DNA of 37,395 nucleotides from an uncultured Prevotellaceae bacterium (GTDB taxonomy: Bacteria; Bacteroidota; Bacteroidia; Bacteroidales; Bacteroidaceae): NCBI GenBank assembly GCA_946540735.1, contig CAMNIN010000040.1, forward strand, positions 1-37,395. Reading direction: 5' to 3'. Of the stretch, positions 21,555 through 30,716 are shown piece by piece; within the stretch, counting starts at the first letter, position 1, and every line of letters starts with the position of its first letter. The notes beneath the pieces were generated by a model that saw nothing but the letters and a program-made list of their open reading frames with translations, ran no database searches and had not been told where the DNA came from. The translations under genes were made by a program, and so were the position numbers.

Positions 21555-24488
21555 TTATTTTACAATGAAATCAAGAGACTGCAAATCTTCATCAAGAGAA
21601 GAAGAGCCATAAAGAATCTGATAACGCCCAGGACGGGTTGACAGTTCATCGATAGAAGGGTCGTAATATTCAAACGACTCACCATCGAGAGTGATGGTGG
21701 CCTTTCCGGTCTCCCCAGGAGCAAGGCTCAACCTTTGGAACCCCTTTAATGATTTGATAGGAGCATCGGGATAGTCAAGGGCTTTCACATAGACCTCCAC
21801 GATTTCGGTGCCTTCCTTTTTTCCTGTGTTGGTTACTGGAACGGTGATCGTCACCGATCCGTCAGCCTTCATGGATTTTCTGGAAAGCTTTGCCTTGCCA
21901 TAAGCGAAAGTGGTGTAAGACAAGCCATAGCCGAAGGCATAGAGCGGTTTTCCCTGGAAATAGCGGTATGTGCGGTTTTTCATGCTATAATCGAGGAAAT
22001 CAGGGAGATCATCATTTGAGGCATAGAAGGTGACCGGCAATTTACCACTGGGATTGCAATCACCGAAAATCACCTCTGCCAAAGCCTTTGCCCCACCCTG
22101 GCCACCATACCAAGCCTGCAAGATGGCGTCGCATTGTTTCTCGATAGTAGCAAAAGCAATGGCCGATCCCGAACAGTTGACATAAACCACAGGTTTACCT
22201 GTAGCGTGCATAGCATGGATGAGTCTTTGCTGTACCTTCGGAAGTTCGATGTCGGCTTTGTCGCCACCCTCGCCCTCCATCTGGGCAGAGATACCACCGA
22301 TGACGATAATGGCATCCACGTTTTTCATGCCATCTGCCAAATCGGTGAAATCCACCAGTTTACGCTCACATATATCACCTCTGAGGAGCGCGAAATTGCC
22401 ATTTCCCCGTTTATATTCGATGACGACATCATAGGTTTCCCCCTGTTTTACGGGGAAGGACTTGTACTCAACCTCACGCCGGAAGAACCCACCTCTGCGC
22501 CCCCCGGCCTGAGCTTCCTCGATAGTCTCGCCGTTGATCTTGAGCACATAGCCATTGTCGGTCATCAGCGTGTACTTCATCTCACCGGTGAAAGTAGCCT
22601 TGTATTTGCCAGTGATCCTCACCGACAGATTGTCTTTGTCAACCCCCTGAGCGAATCCCCATGCCCCAAACGTGGAGAAATTCAGTTCGTTATAATAGTT
22701 GGAAACGACGGGATCCCCTTCAAGTTGCTTGTTATTGTAGAACTCGACGAAAACACCTTTACCGTCGTTGAAGTCTTGCAGGTGATGAATGGTGTTGTAT
22801 TCATCGGTCAATTCGCATGCTTTGTGATAGACAATCTTTGCGCCAGGTACAGCCGCCTTGATACCATCAAGCAATGTATGTGTATGCTGCTCGGTAGGAG
22901 TGCCTCCATAATTACCGTTAAGCAACTGCGCATCATCGGCATTCGGTCCCACCACGGCAATGGTCCTCAATTGTTTGGAAAGAGGCAATGCGCCATTGTT
23001 CTTAAGCAGTACCATCGACTCCCTGGCAGCCTGGGTAGCCAAGGCATCATTCTCCTCACTGCTGATGACCTCAGGTTTGAGTCCTGCCCAAGGCAGATTC
23101 TCTGCAGGGTCGAACATGCCGAGTTCGAACCGTCCGAGCAACGTCTTTCTCAAATGGAAATCGAGAGTGGATTCCTGGATAAGTCCTTTGTCAAGAGCCT
23201 CGGTGAGCACCATGAACACTTTTCCACATTCCAAGTCAGTGCCGTTAAGTACAGCATCCACAGAGGCAGAAAGCGGGTCGGGATGCGTCTCGTGCTGTCC
23301 TTTGTTGTAGAAATTGTTGATGGCATCGCAATCAGTCAGGACGATGGCATCATAACCCCATTTCCTGCGCAAGATATCCACCAGCAGTCTGTCGCTCGTG
23401 CAACAAGGTTTTCCTTCATATCGGTTGTAAGCGCACATGACCTCACGCACGTTTCCTTTTTTCACCAAAGCCTTGAAAGCCGGCAAGTAAGTCTCCCAGA
23501 GGTCGCGCATCGACACGGAGGCATTATAGGTATGCCGAAGCGGTTCCGGACCACTATGGACGGCATAGTGCTTTGCACAGGCATGAGTCTTGAAATATTT
23601 GTCATCGTTGCCCTGCATGCCCAGAACCGTCTGCACACCGAGCACAGCATTCATATAGGGATCCTCGCCGCAAGTCTCTTGTCCGCGTCCCCACCTGGGA
23701 TCCCTGAAGATATTCACGTTGGGGCACCAAAAAGTGAGTTCGGGGTTTCCAGGATAATAGACCTCACCCATTTTCACATTGAAGACATTGTGGTCGGAGC
23801 GGTTCCAGTTGGCACGGGCTTCGTCGGAGACCGTGGAAAACACATCGTAGAACAGTTTTGAGTCGAAGGACGCCGCCATGCCGATGGGCTGTGGATAGAC
23901 CGTGTATCCACCCTGTCGCACCCCATGACAAGCCTCGCTCCACCAGTTGTAAGAAGGAATACCCAGACGGTCGATAGACACTGATTTGTTCATCATCAAT
24001 CCCACCTTCTCCTCTGGGGTCAGCAGAGAAATCAGATTCTCCACCCTCTCCTCATACGACAAGTTGGTATTGAGATACGGGTAGCGGTGCCCGGCACCAG
24101 CCTTGGCCTCATGGCTCACATCGGCGATCACCGACAGAGCCCCCAGCGTCTTGCCGAAATTATCCAGCAACTCCACGCTACGGTTGACCTTCCCGTATTG
24201 AGACTTTGTGTCTAAAACCACCATTACCTTGGTTTTTGCTCCAGGCTGAATCACATCAGAAGAGAACACCGCCTGCACACATTCACATGAAGGTATGCTT
24301 TTAGCGATGCAAATGGGCGTCTTGGATATATTTTGCATGAAAAACGTGTGGCAGACGGCTCCATCACACGCTTCGGTACGGCCGAAGTCCCACTCATAGC
24401 GGTCGAAACGCGCCGCGCTCTTCTGCTGAGCGAACAACGACATTGTCGCGAATAGACAAATGGCAAAGGAAAGAAACAGTTTTCTCAT
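21555..24488 (-). CDS. GH3 beta-xylosidase/glucosidase with DUF1573-like N-terminus and PA14 insert
   Basis: Encodes 977 residues. The signal peptide ends near residue 20. Residues 28-124 (YEWDFGRTEACDGAVCHTF, SIPSCECVQAVF) match the DUF1573 pattern of Bacteroidota envelope proteins and are not a normal part of GH3. The GH3 N-domain follows (about 140-460) with WWSEACHGV, FRDPRWGRGQETCGEDP, KHYAVHSG and the nucleophile Asp386 in LTDCDAI. The second domain (485-865) is split by a PA14-like insert (about 575-705); Glu738 in MEGEGGDKADIELP is the probable acid/base. A fibronectin-III-like domain closes the chain. The sequence resembles xylosidase-type GH3. It lies 12 bases after the CE1 gene. 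Confidence 0.9.
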   Translation of the reverse strand: MRKLFLSFAICLFATMSLFAQQKSAARFDRYEWDFGRTEACDGAVCHTFFMQNISKTPICIAKSIPSCECVQAVFSSDVIQPGAKTKVMVVLDTKSQYGKVNRSVELLDNFGKTLGALSVIADVSHEAKAGAGHRYPYLNTNLSYEERVENLISLLTPEEKVGLMMNKSVSIDRLGIPSYNWWSEACHGVRQGGYTVYPQPIGMAASFDSKLFYDVFSTVSDEARANWNRSDHNVFNVKMGEVYYPGNPELTFWCPNVNIFRDPRWGRGQETCGEDPYMNAVLGVQTVLGMQGNDDKYFKTHACAKHYAVHSGPEPLRHTYNASVSMRDLWETYLPAFKALVKKGNVREVMCAYNRYEGKPCCTSDRLLVDILRRKWGYDAIVLTDCDAINNFYNKGQHETHPDPLSASVDAVLNGTDLECGKVFMVLTEALDKGLIQESTLDFHLRKTLLGRFELGMFDPAENLPWAGLKPEVISSEENDALATQAARESMVLLKNNGALPLSKQLRTIAVVGPNADDAQLLNGNYGGTPTEQHTHTLLDGIKAAVPGAKIVYHKACELTDEYNTIHHLQDFNDGKGVFVEFYNNKQLEGDPVVSNYYNELNFSTFGAWGFAQGVDKDNLSVRITGKYKATFTGEMKYTLMTDNGYVLKINGETIEEAQAGGRRGGFFRREVEYKSFPVKQGETYDVVIEYKRGNGNFALLRGDICERKLVDFTDLADGMKNVDAIIVIGGISAQMEGEGGDKADIELPKVQQRLIHAMHATGKPVVYVNCSGSAIAFATIEKQCDAILQAWYGGQGGAKALAEVIFGDCNPSGKLPVTFYASNDDLPDFLDYSMKNRTYRYFQGKPLYAFGYGLSYTTFAYGKAKLSRKSMKADGSVTITVPVTNTGKKEGTEIVEVYVKALDYPDAPIKSLKGFQRLSLAPGETGKATITLDGESFEYYDPSIDELSTRPGRYQILYGSSSLDEDLQSLDFIVK

Positions 24489-24500
24489 GGGTCTACAATA

Positions 24501-26372
24501 TTATTTGATGGTTTTCAATAATTTCTCCAAAGCATCACGTCGAGCCTGCCAAGTGGGATAATCCTCGGCGCGGAGTGTGCGCACCTGCAACTTGGCATCC
24601 GGCCAAGGCTGTTCCACTTCCGTGTTGCCTGTCACCAGGATGCAAGAAACAGCCTGGCCACTGGCGATGAGCTTGTCGGCGATGGCATCCGCACCACCCA
24701 CTTTGAACCAACTCTCCATGGTATCGTCAGCACCTGGAATCAACCTGACCAAGCACTTCACCTGCTTCATATCTGAGGGGAAATAAGTCGCACAGTGGTT
24801 GTTGAGATCGTATGCTATGCGGCCATGCTCCATCTCCTTCATCGTGGTGAAACTGTATCGGTTATAGGGATTGTTGCAGACGCTGTATTTGAATCCTTTA
24901 TCCGGTGAGAGATACATGTTGTAAGCATCAGCCACTTTCGTACCGTCCACCACAAAACAATATTTGAAAACCTCCGCATTGGCATCGTCAAGTGTCACAC
25001 TCCACACGCCGTCGGCATCTTTAGTCATGGCGAGCGGTTTAGCGATTCCCTCATGCTCCATCACCACTTTTTTCGCTTCAGGAGCCTTGCATCTGAATGT
25101 GACTTTACCATCAAGGAAATCGGGTGAGACGATCGGCTTGGGGAAAAGACGCGCCATCACACCAGGAGTAAACGGTTCCTCTTTTCCTGTAGCCGCGGGA
25201 GCGGGTACGCCCTGCCTCATGGCTTTTTCAGAAGCCTCAGGATTGAAGAGCAGGCGCAACGTCTTGTCGAGGAAGAATTTAGCATTCATCCAGGTGTGTC
25301 CGAACTTATCGTTGGTGAACTCCTTCACCGTGCGGATCCCTTTTTTGTCGAGAAACTCCATATAGTCACGCCCCGTGCCATACAAGAAATCATCCGTGCC
25401 GATACCCAACCAGAAAAGATGGATTTTGGCATTGGTAGCCGCGGCATCATCGTAAACGCCAGGAATATCAGTAGACGTAAACGAACTATAAGAGCAAAGA
25501 TAGGAGAACTTGTCGAGGTTGCGCAAGCCATTCGACAAGCCTTGATTGCCACCCCGTGAGAAGCCACCGATTGCCCGGTGGTCGCGGTCGTTGACCGTGC
25601 GGTAGTGTGACTCAATGTAAGGCATCAAATCATCGACCAGATCATTGCTGAAGACATCATTGCCAAAGCCCATCTGCGGCATCTGGCCGCTTCTCATTGG
25701 CGGAAGCAATTTGTAGGGATTGCCATAGGGCAAGACAATGATCATCTCCTTGGCAGCACCTTCTGCCAGGAGATTGTCAAGAATATAATTCATGCGCCCC
25801 ACTTTGTAGTATACCTCTTCGGTATCGGTCGTACCGCTGATCAAGTAGAACACAGGATACTTCTTCTGTGCATTCTTAGAATATGAGGGAGGCAAGTAAA
25901 CAATGGCGTTGTTAGTCGCGCCCAAACTCTTGGAGTAGTAGTGAATATACTCTACCACGCCATGAGGCACATTCTTGACATCATGTGGCAAAGAGGCTTT
26001 GGGATCGGGAATCTCGAGAAGGCTGTTTTTGAAACCTTCATTGGGGAAATATTGATCACACTGCGGATCCATGACGCTCACACCGTCAACCTCGAAATGG
26101 TAAGGATACATATCGGGAGCTGCCGGTCCGAGCGTGACAGTCCAAAGTCCCGTCGCGGCATCCTTCACCATATCGTGCCGACCGGCGAACTGCACATCGA
26201 CCTGCACCTTTTGCGCATTGTCGTTCTTATACGAAAAAGTCACTGTACCGTCGGCATTGCAAACGGTGGAAGGGGGAATCTGGGCATATACGTTCCCAGC
26301 CGAGGCAAACAGCATGGTCATCATACATGCTGTTGCATTCATCCTGAAGAGATGAACAAAAGAAGTCGTCAT
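24501..26372 (-). CDS. CE1 feruloyl-esterase-type protein with a partial internal duplication
   Basis: Encodes 623 residues with a signal peptide (to about VYAQ, residue 31). An Ig-like E-set domain (36-125) precedes a CE1 esterase (137-376) with GGFSRGGNQ (Ser272), the acid region GTDDF (327-328) and FGHTW (His359). After a Pro/Ala linker, a second E-set (416-505) and the first third of a second CE1 fold (512-582) follow; the stretch LVRLIPGADDTMESWFKVG aligns with VFYLISGTTDTEEVYYKVG of the first copy, but no second nucleophile Ser is reached. It would remove feruloyl or acetyl groups from xylan. It leads the second transcription unit, with a -7 box at 26398-26405. Confidence 0.88.
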   Translation of the reverse strand: MTTSFVHLFRMNATACMMTMLFASAGNVYAQIPPSTVCNADGTVTFSYKNDNAQKVQVDVQFAGRHDMVKDAATGLWTVTLGPAAPDMYPYHFEVDGVSVMDPQCDQYFPNEGFKNSLLEIPDPKASLPHDVKNVPHGVVEYIHYYSKSLGATNNAIVYLPPSYSKNAQKKYPVFYLISGTTDTEEVYYKVGRMNYILDNLLAEGAAKEMIIVLPYGNPYKLLPPMRSGQMPQMGFGNDVFSNDLVDDLMPYIESHYRTVNDRDHRAIGGFSRGGNQGLSNGLRNLDKFSYLCSYSSFTSTDIPGVYDDAAATNAKIHLFWLGIGTDDFLYGTGRDYMEFLDKKGIRTVKEFTNDKFGHTWMNAKFFLDKTLRLLFNPEASEKAMRQGVPAPAATGKEEPFTPGVMARLFPKPIVSPDFLDGKVTFRCKAPEAKKVVMEHEGIAKPLAMTKDADGVWSVTLDDANAEVFKYCFVVDGTKVADAYNMYLSPDKGFKYSVCNNPYNRYSFTTMKEMEHGRIAYDLNNHCATYFPSDMKQVKCLVRLIPGADDTMESWFKVGGADAIADKLIASGQAVSCILVTGNTEVEQPWPDAKLQVRTLRAEDYPTWQARRDALEKLLKTIK

Positions 26373-26397
26373 AAATAGTCGAAATTAAGTTTGCATG

Positions 26398-26405
26398 CAA
26401 ATATA
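26398..26405 (-). promoter_or_regulatory. -7 box before the CE1-GH3-phosphatase unit
   Basis: CAAATATA reads TATATTTG on the minus strand, about 26 bases before the ATG at 26372 and beyond the terminator at 26490-26517. No TTTG lies at the expected -33 distance, so an activator may be needed. Confidence 0.5.
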
Positions 26406-26489
26406 AGAAGAAATATCGAATCCTTCACCCCGTAATGTATCTATTTCTATTTCAAATGTAACATCAGGCATTCATCAATGGCATCCATG

Positions 26490-26517
26490 AAAAAAGGATG
26501 GCCCCGAAGAGCCATCC
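26490..26517 (-). terminator. Terminator after the GH10 xylanase gene
   Basis: GGATGGC (26496-26502) pairs with GCCATCC (26511-26517) over 8 bases. On the minus strand a six-T run follows the stem. It splits the xylan locus into two transcription units. Confidence 0.85.
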
Positions 26518-26545
26518 CCTATGCGTCGGAATACGACTGGCGTGA

Positions 26546-29083
26546 TCATCTCACCAAAAATTTCTTTCCACCCTTGATATATATGCCAGGCTTCAGCGAA
26601 TGGGAAGAGACACGCCTTCCCATGAGATCGTAGATAGGCATGTCCACCGAAGCGTCCGTCTTAGCAGGACTAAGAACCGGATGGACAGATGTGAGCAAGC
26701 GGTGCCGCAAGGCAGACCTCACCGCATACCATGCCGGCTTACGATTGAGCTGAGCCGTATAAAGCAGAGGCATCGAACCCTCACGCCAACTGTTATTGTC
26801 TTTCAATCCCCAAATGACCATGTGCGGACAGTTGTCATGATTCAGCATGATGTCGGTGATGACCCGATAGCACCGAGCCTGTTCTTCGAGATGCTCATCC
26901 GAAGAGGACGGTATGCCCATGTCCAGCTCGGTAATGACACATTTCAAGCCTGCTTCTGCAAACTGCCGGATGTTGTTATCCAGCCGTAAGCTGTCCACAT
27001 CGCCTAACGAGAAATGGCATTGCAGACCGACACCATGAATGGGGATGCCGTCATTCTTCAATCTCATGGCCAGGTTGTGGAATGCAATGGTCTTTGCCTT
27101 GCCTTGCATTTCCACGTCATAGTCGTTAAGGTAAAGTTCTGCCGCGGGATCCGCACGATGCGCATAGACAAAGGCTGAATCGATGAAATCCTCGCCGATG
27201 GCCAGAGACCAGACCGTCGGGCGAAGCTTATATCCTTCGGGATTGGTGCGAACGATAGACTGGTCGTCGTCAAGGCACTCATTGACGACATCCCACTCCG
27301 CCACCTTGCCTTTATAATGCTTCACCACATTCTCGATATGGCTTTTGAGGATCTGCAGCGCCTCCTCCCTGCTCCAGTGCATGTCGTTCTTCTTTCCGTC
27401 GCTACTTACCCATGCCGGCAATTGGGAATGCCAGACGAGGCAGTGCCCACGAACTGTCATCTGGTGTCGCTGAGCGAAACTGACCAAGTTGTCTGCACTA
27501 CCGAAATTGAAGTTTCCACATGACGGCTGCAAGGCATCGAATTTCATCTCGTTCTCAGCCACCAGCATGTTGAATTGATTGCCGACCTCTTTGGTTTCAC
27601 TCAGGCTTTCATTATTCAAGTCATTTTTCCACATCGAGATGGCAGTCCCGATGTGTTTACCGTCCTTCTCTGCATAATACCTAAGTGTGTGAGTATCACT
27701 GGAATCCTCAATGCCATCGTCATAGAACGGTCCCATGGTGCTATCCGGCTGACCGGGGTCGTCGGGGCCACTGGGATCCGTCATGTCTTCCAAAGACAGG
27801 AGCCGAAGGACAAAAGTAACGCCCTGCCCGCCTTCACGTTCTACGACCTCCCATGTAAACTTGTCGGCGGTCACATCGAAGTGCCAATCTCCGGCCAGGC
27901 TTGACTTCTGCTTGCACTCCATCACACAAAACTCATCACCGACCTTGAGGCCGTCGCCTGCGCCCACCTCGACCTGGATGACCGGCATCTTATCGCTTGA
28001 GGTGAAATCCTGCAAGGTGTTGATATATCTCACCTGTCCGTCAACCATCAACCGGTCGTGGGTATCCTTCGAGGCGACCCGAAACCGCAGTGACGAAGCA
28101 GGCCGTACGATGAGATGAGCGTCCTTCGCAGCAGTATAGTTTTTCAGAGTCAAAGTGCCGATTTCGTCTGCGCCCGGAGCGATTGTCCCATAATTATCCA
28201 CCGAGCCTCCGATGGAACCCGTTCCACCGAGCACGCCGTCGCTGAAGACATAGGCAATGGCCTCCTCATTGTTTGGTTTGGCACCCAAAGCCCCCCTCAG
28301 CTTCTTAGCCTCAGTCTCTTGGCGGTCGTTCATCACGAACACCCGTCCCTCGATGATGCGGAGAGCCCCACTCAAGTAATTATCATTACCCGTGATCAGG
28401 TATGTCCCAGTCCCCTCCTTGATGATGCCCAACGGGGTATCATCCCTATAACCTGAAGGAGCGATTTTCCCCGCCAATGTGGCATCGGTGTTCATGCCCC
28501 CCAACAGATAGTATGCCGCTCTCGAGTTTTTCATATACCCCTGGAGCGTGGAGCCAGCATCAGTCTGCAATTCACCGATACGGAATCCCGCACCGGCAGT
28601 ATTCGCCTCACAGCAAATCGTAGCCCCCTCATGGAGGAAGACACGGTTGTTGTACATGGAAGAATTGACTTTTCCGGTTCTGATACATTCATCAATATTC
28701 TCAGGCGAGAAAGATTTCCCCCCATGTGCGAGCACCACCCCATAAAAGCCAGCGGATGAAGAGTTTTCCGGGAATGGCCAGATATGCACATCACCCGTAT
28801 AGATCGACCAGTCAGGCCACGCCTTTCCTTTCTCTGTGCCAAGATAGCAGCGCTCTCCTCCGGCATAGAGGTTGAGAAGTCCGCTGCCGGAGATGGTGGA
28901 GCTGAAATAGACATACCGAGCCATTTTCACATTGACGACATCAGACTGTGGGATGTAAATATATTGGCTGTATTTCACATAGCTAGACGACGTGTTGTCG
29001 CCGCTGATATCAATCGTACGCTCTTCGGCAAGGGCTGACAGCTGGCAGATAACAAGAGAGAGAATCAGTAAGAATTTGCGCAT
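26546..29083 (-). CDS. Secreted GH10 endo-xylanase with autotransporter-like beta-helix N-terminus
   Basis: Encodes 845 residues. The signal peptide ends near residue 19. Residues 20-430 form a beta-rich region with a passenger-type repeat (IIKEGTGTYLITGNDNYLSGALRIIEGRVFV, about 220-250) and GVLGGTGSIGGSVDNYGTIAPG (283-304), as in autotransporter-associated beta-strand repeats, not a carbohydrate-binding module. After a Pro/Asp linker (434-448) comes GH10 (about 465-795): WHSQLPAW, WDVVNEC with acid/base Glu602, and VITELDMG with nucleophile Glu719. The chain ends in IYDLMGRR...KPGIYIKGGKKFLVR, a Prevotella-type terminal tail. It cuts the xylan backbone outside the cell. It starts 3 bases after the upstream esterase. 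Confidence 0.92.
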   Translation of the reverse strand: MRKFLLILSLVICQLSALAEERTIDISGDNTSSSYVKYSQYIYIPQSDVVNVKMARYVYFSSTISGSGLLNLYAGGERCYLGTEKGKAWPDWSIYTGDVHIWPFPENSSSAGFYGVVLAHGGKSFSPENIDECIRTGKVNSSMYNNRVFLHEGATICCEANTAGAGFRIGELQTDAGSTLQGYMKNSRAAYYLLGGMNTDATLAGKIAPSGYRDDTPLGIIKEGTGTYLITGNDNYLSGALRIIEGRVFVMNDRQETEAKKLRGALGAKPNNEEAIAYVFSDGVLGGTGSIGGSVDNYGTIAPGADEIGTLTLKNYTAAKDAHLIVRPASSLRFRVASKDTHDRLMVDGQVRYINTLQDFTSSDKMPVIQVEVGAGDGLKVGDEFCVMECKQKSSLAGDWHFDVTADKFTWEVVEREGGQGVTFVLRLLSLEDMTDPSGPDDPGQPDSTMGPFYDDGIEDSSDTHTLRYYAEKDGKHIGTAISMWKNDLNNESLSETKEVGNQFNMLVAENEMKFDALQPSCGNFNFGSADNLVSFAQRHQMTVRGHCLVWHSQLPAWVSSDGKKNDMHWSREEALQILKSHIENVVKHYKGKVAEWDVVNECLDDDQSIVRTNPEGYKLRPTVWSLAIGEDFIDSAFVYAHRADPAAELYLNDYDVEMQGKAKTIAFHNLAMRLKNDGIPIHGVGLQCHFSLGDVDSLRLDNNIRQFAEAGLKCVITELDMGIPSSSDEHLEEQARCYRVITDIMLNHDNCPHMVIWGLKDNNSWREGSMPLLYTAQLNRKPAWYAVRSALRHRLLTSVHPVLSPAKTDASVDMPIYDLMGRRVSSHSLKPGIYIKGGKKFLVR

Positions 29084-29086
29084 GGT

Positions 29087-30493
29087 TTAACGGATCAATA
29101 GTTTTTTGCCATTCCTGATATAGATGCCTGGAGTGAGACATGTGGTTTTCATCCTACGCCCCTGCAAATCGTACACAAAGCCATCATGCTGACGCTCATA
29201 CGGTATTTGAACCACTTCGGAAATCACCTCAGTCGTGCAGAACGTGAAATAGGTGGGCATGTCGTATTTGGCCGGAGACGCATCCTTGAGATACAAGCCC
29301 GTCCCGACATTCCTCAGAGAAAAGCCCCTACCCTCCTCATATTGAATATCCCAGACCGCGCCATTCCTGATGTCCTGACCATTCTGATTGTTCAGTCCAA
29401 GGATAAAACAGCACCATCCATCGGCCGGTTGCGAATTCAGATAGCCCGGACTGCCCCAGATAGAGTATTCACCGCCATCGGGAGTGATAAGCCTCAACAG
29501 CCAGTCGTCGGCCACAGAACTCTCCACCAGTTTGAAATGATATCCGGAATTACCATCATCAAAAGCATCTGTATAATCCCCATAGACCAAGTTCTGGTTA
29601 TCAGAGCCAAACAGAGCCTTACCGTCGTTTTCGTTGACGATGGCAAAAACTTTTCCTTTCGCTTCCTCTATACTTGTGAAACGCTGCCCGATTTGGATCT
29701 GGGGTTTTTCGATGGGATAAGTCACATCCACCGAATACCGGCTGCAAAACTTCCATATCTCGTCGCCGGTAAGCACGCCATAGTCATTTGAAATCCAATG
29801 GCCTTTGCCAGCCATCTCCATCAGCACGACTTCAACACCGTCATTGCCAGGCCCCCACACATGCCGTGTGATGTTGGGCGTGTTGCGGTATCTGGGCGTG
29901 ACAGAGGCTGTAGCAGGACAGCCGTTATGCTGAATCCATACATTAAGATTGCTCTGGACATTGGCAAAAGGAACGACATCGTCGCTTGTGCCATGCGTAT
30001 GAATGATAGGGACAGGACGCACATTGGGATTGGCCGTGGCCCCTCCCATCGGATATCCACTAATGGGTGCGAATGCAGCTATCCTGTCGGCGATCTTGTT
30101 CATGGCGTGATAAGTAAACATCCCACCCATTGAAAAACCAGAGAGATAGACACGGCAAGGGTCAATATCATACTTGCTGACCATCTCGTCGATAAGGGCA
30201 AGCACAAAGTTGATATCACGATTTCCCGACAGGTCCCATCCCTTGTCGATGCCCTCGGGGAAAACGGTAACGAATTTGGCCGTATCGGCCACCGACTCTA
30301 TCTTCAACATGTTTTTCTGGTAATTGGCATCCTGGTTCATGCCATGGCATGAAATTAGCAAAGGACGGTGCGCACCAAGATTCGCCGGAACATAAGAGAT
30401 GTAATTGCGGGTCAGATTTCCCACTTTCAGACTTTCCGCCGACATCGTCAGCACACATAGCGAAAGGAAAATTGTAGCAAGGATGTGTCTCAT
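29087..30493 (-). CDS. Secreted CE1 / PHB-depolymerase-like esterase
   Basis: Encodes 468 residues. A signal peptide (MRHILATIFLSLCVLTMSAE) precedes an alpha/beta-hydrolase domain (about 22-260) with the oxyanion region ISCHGMNQD, the nucleophile elbow SGFSMGGMF (Ser121), the acid region HGTSDD and the histidine in GKGHWIS. This is the LpqC/PHB-depolymerase branch of CE1, which includes feruloyl and acetyl-xylan esterases. Residues 265-430 are an additional beta-rich domain that I cannot assign. The tail VYDLQGRR...TPGIYIRNGKKLLIR closely matches that of the xylanase. As first gene of an operon with GH10, removal of acyl groups from xylan is the likely job. Confidence 0.88.
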   Translation of the reverse strand: MRHILATIFLSLCVLTMSAESLKVGNLTRNYISYVPANLGAHRPLLISCHGMNQDANYQKNMLKIESVADTAKFVTVFPEGIDKGWDLSGNRDINFVLALIDEMVSKYDIDPCRVYLSGFSMGGMFTYHAMNKIADRIAAFAPISGYPMGGATANPNVRPVPIIHTHGTSDDVVPFANVQSNLNVWIQHNGCPATASVTPRYRNTPNITRHVWGPGNDGVEVVLMEMAGKGHWISNDYGVLTGDEIWKFCSRYSVDVTYPIEKPQIQIGQRFTSIEEAKGKVFAIVNENDGKALFGSDNQNLVYGDYTDAFDDGNSGYHFKLVESSVADDWLLRLITPDGGEYSIWGSPGYLNSQPADGWCCFILGLNNQNGQDIRNGAVWDIQYEEGRGFSLRNVGTGLYLKDASPAKYDMPTYFTFCTTEVISEVVQIPYERQHDGFVYDLQGRRMKTTCLTPGIYIRNGKKLLIR

Positions 30494-30504
30494 CTTTTTT
30501 GCTG

Positions 30505-30512
30505 CAAAATTA
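30505..30512 (-). promoter_or_regulatory. -7 box before the esterase-xylanase operon
   Basis: CAAAATTA reads TAATTTTG on the minus strand. It ends only 11 bases before the ATG at 30493, so the mRNA leader would be very short. No TTTG is found at -33. Confidence 0.4.
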
Positions 30513-30626
30513 CGAATTTAACTCAGAAGCCCCTTTTATTTATGTATCACAATGCTTGCGACATGTTTCGAAATCACCGATTTCTCATCAAAAAAGATAC
30601 TTGCAAAATGTTTTTATACGAAAAAG

Positions 30627-30658
30627 GTTGTTAATTATGGAGAAAATAGCTATATTTG
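30627..30658 (+). promoter_or_regulatory. Promoter of the lipoprotein-patatin-PAP2 operon
   Basis: GTTG (30627-30630, three of four TTTG bases), 20 bases, then TATATTTG (30651-30658). Transcription from near 30665 leaves a leader of about 50 bases to the ATG at 30717, which supports that start over the open-frame start at 30552. Confidence 0.65.
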
Positions 30659-30716
30659 TTGTCGGATTTGTATCAACCACCTTATATTTAACTTAATCAC
30701 ATTAATACTACCCTAT

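Noticed and set aside
22134..23861. 575-codon plus-strand open frame
   Set aside because: It lies entirely antisense to the GH3 gene, whose domains and catalytic residues are clear; the antisense product has no recognisable features.
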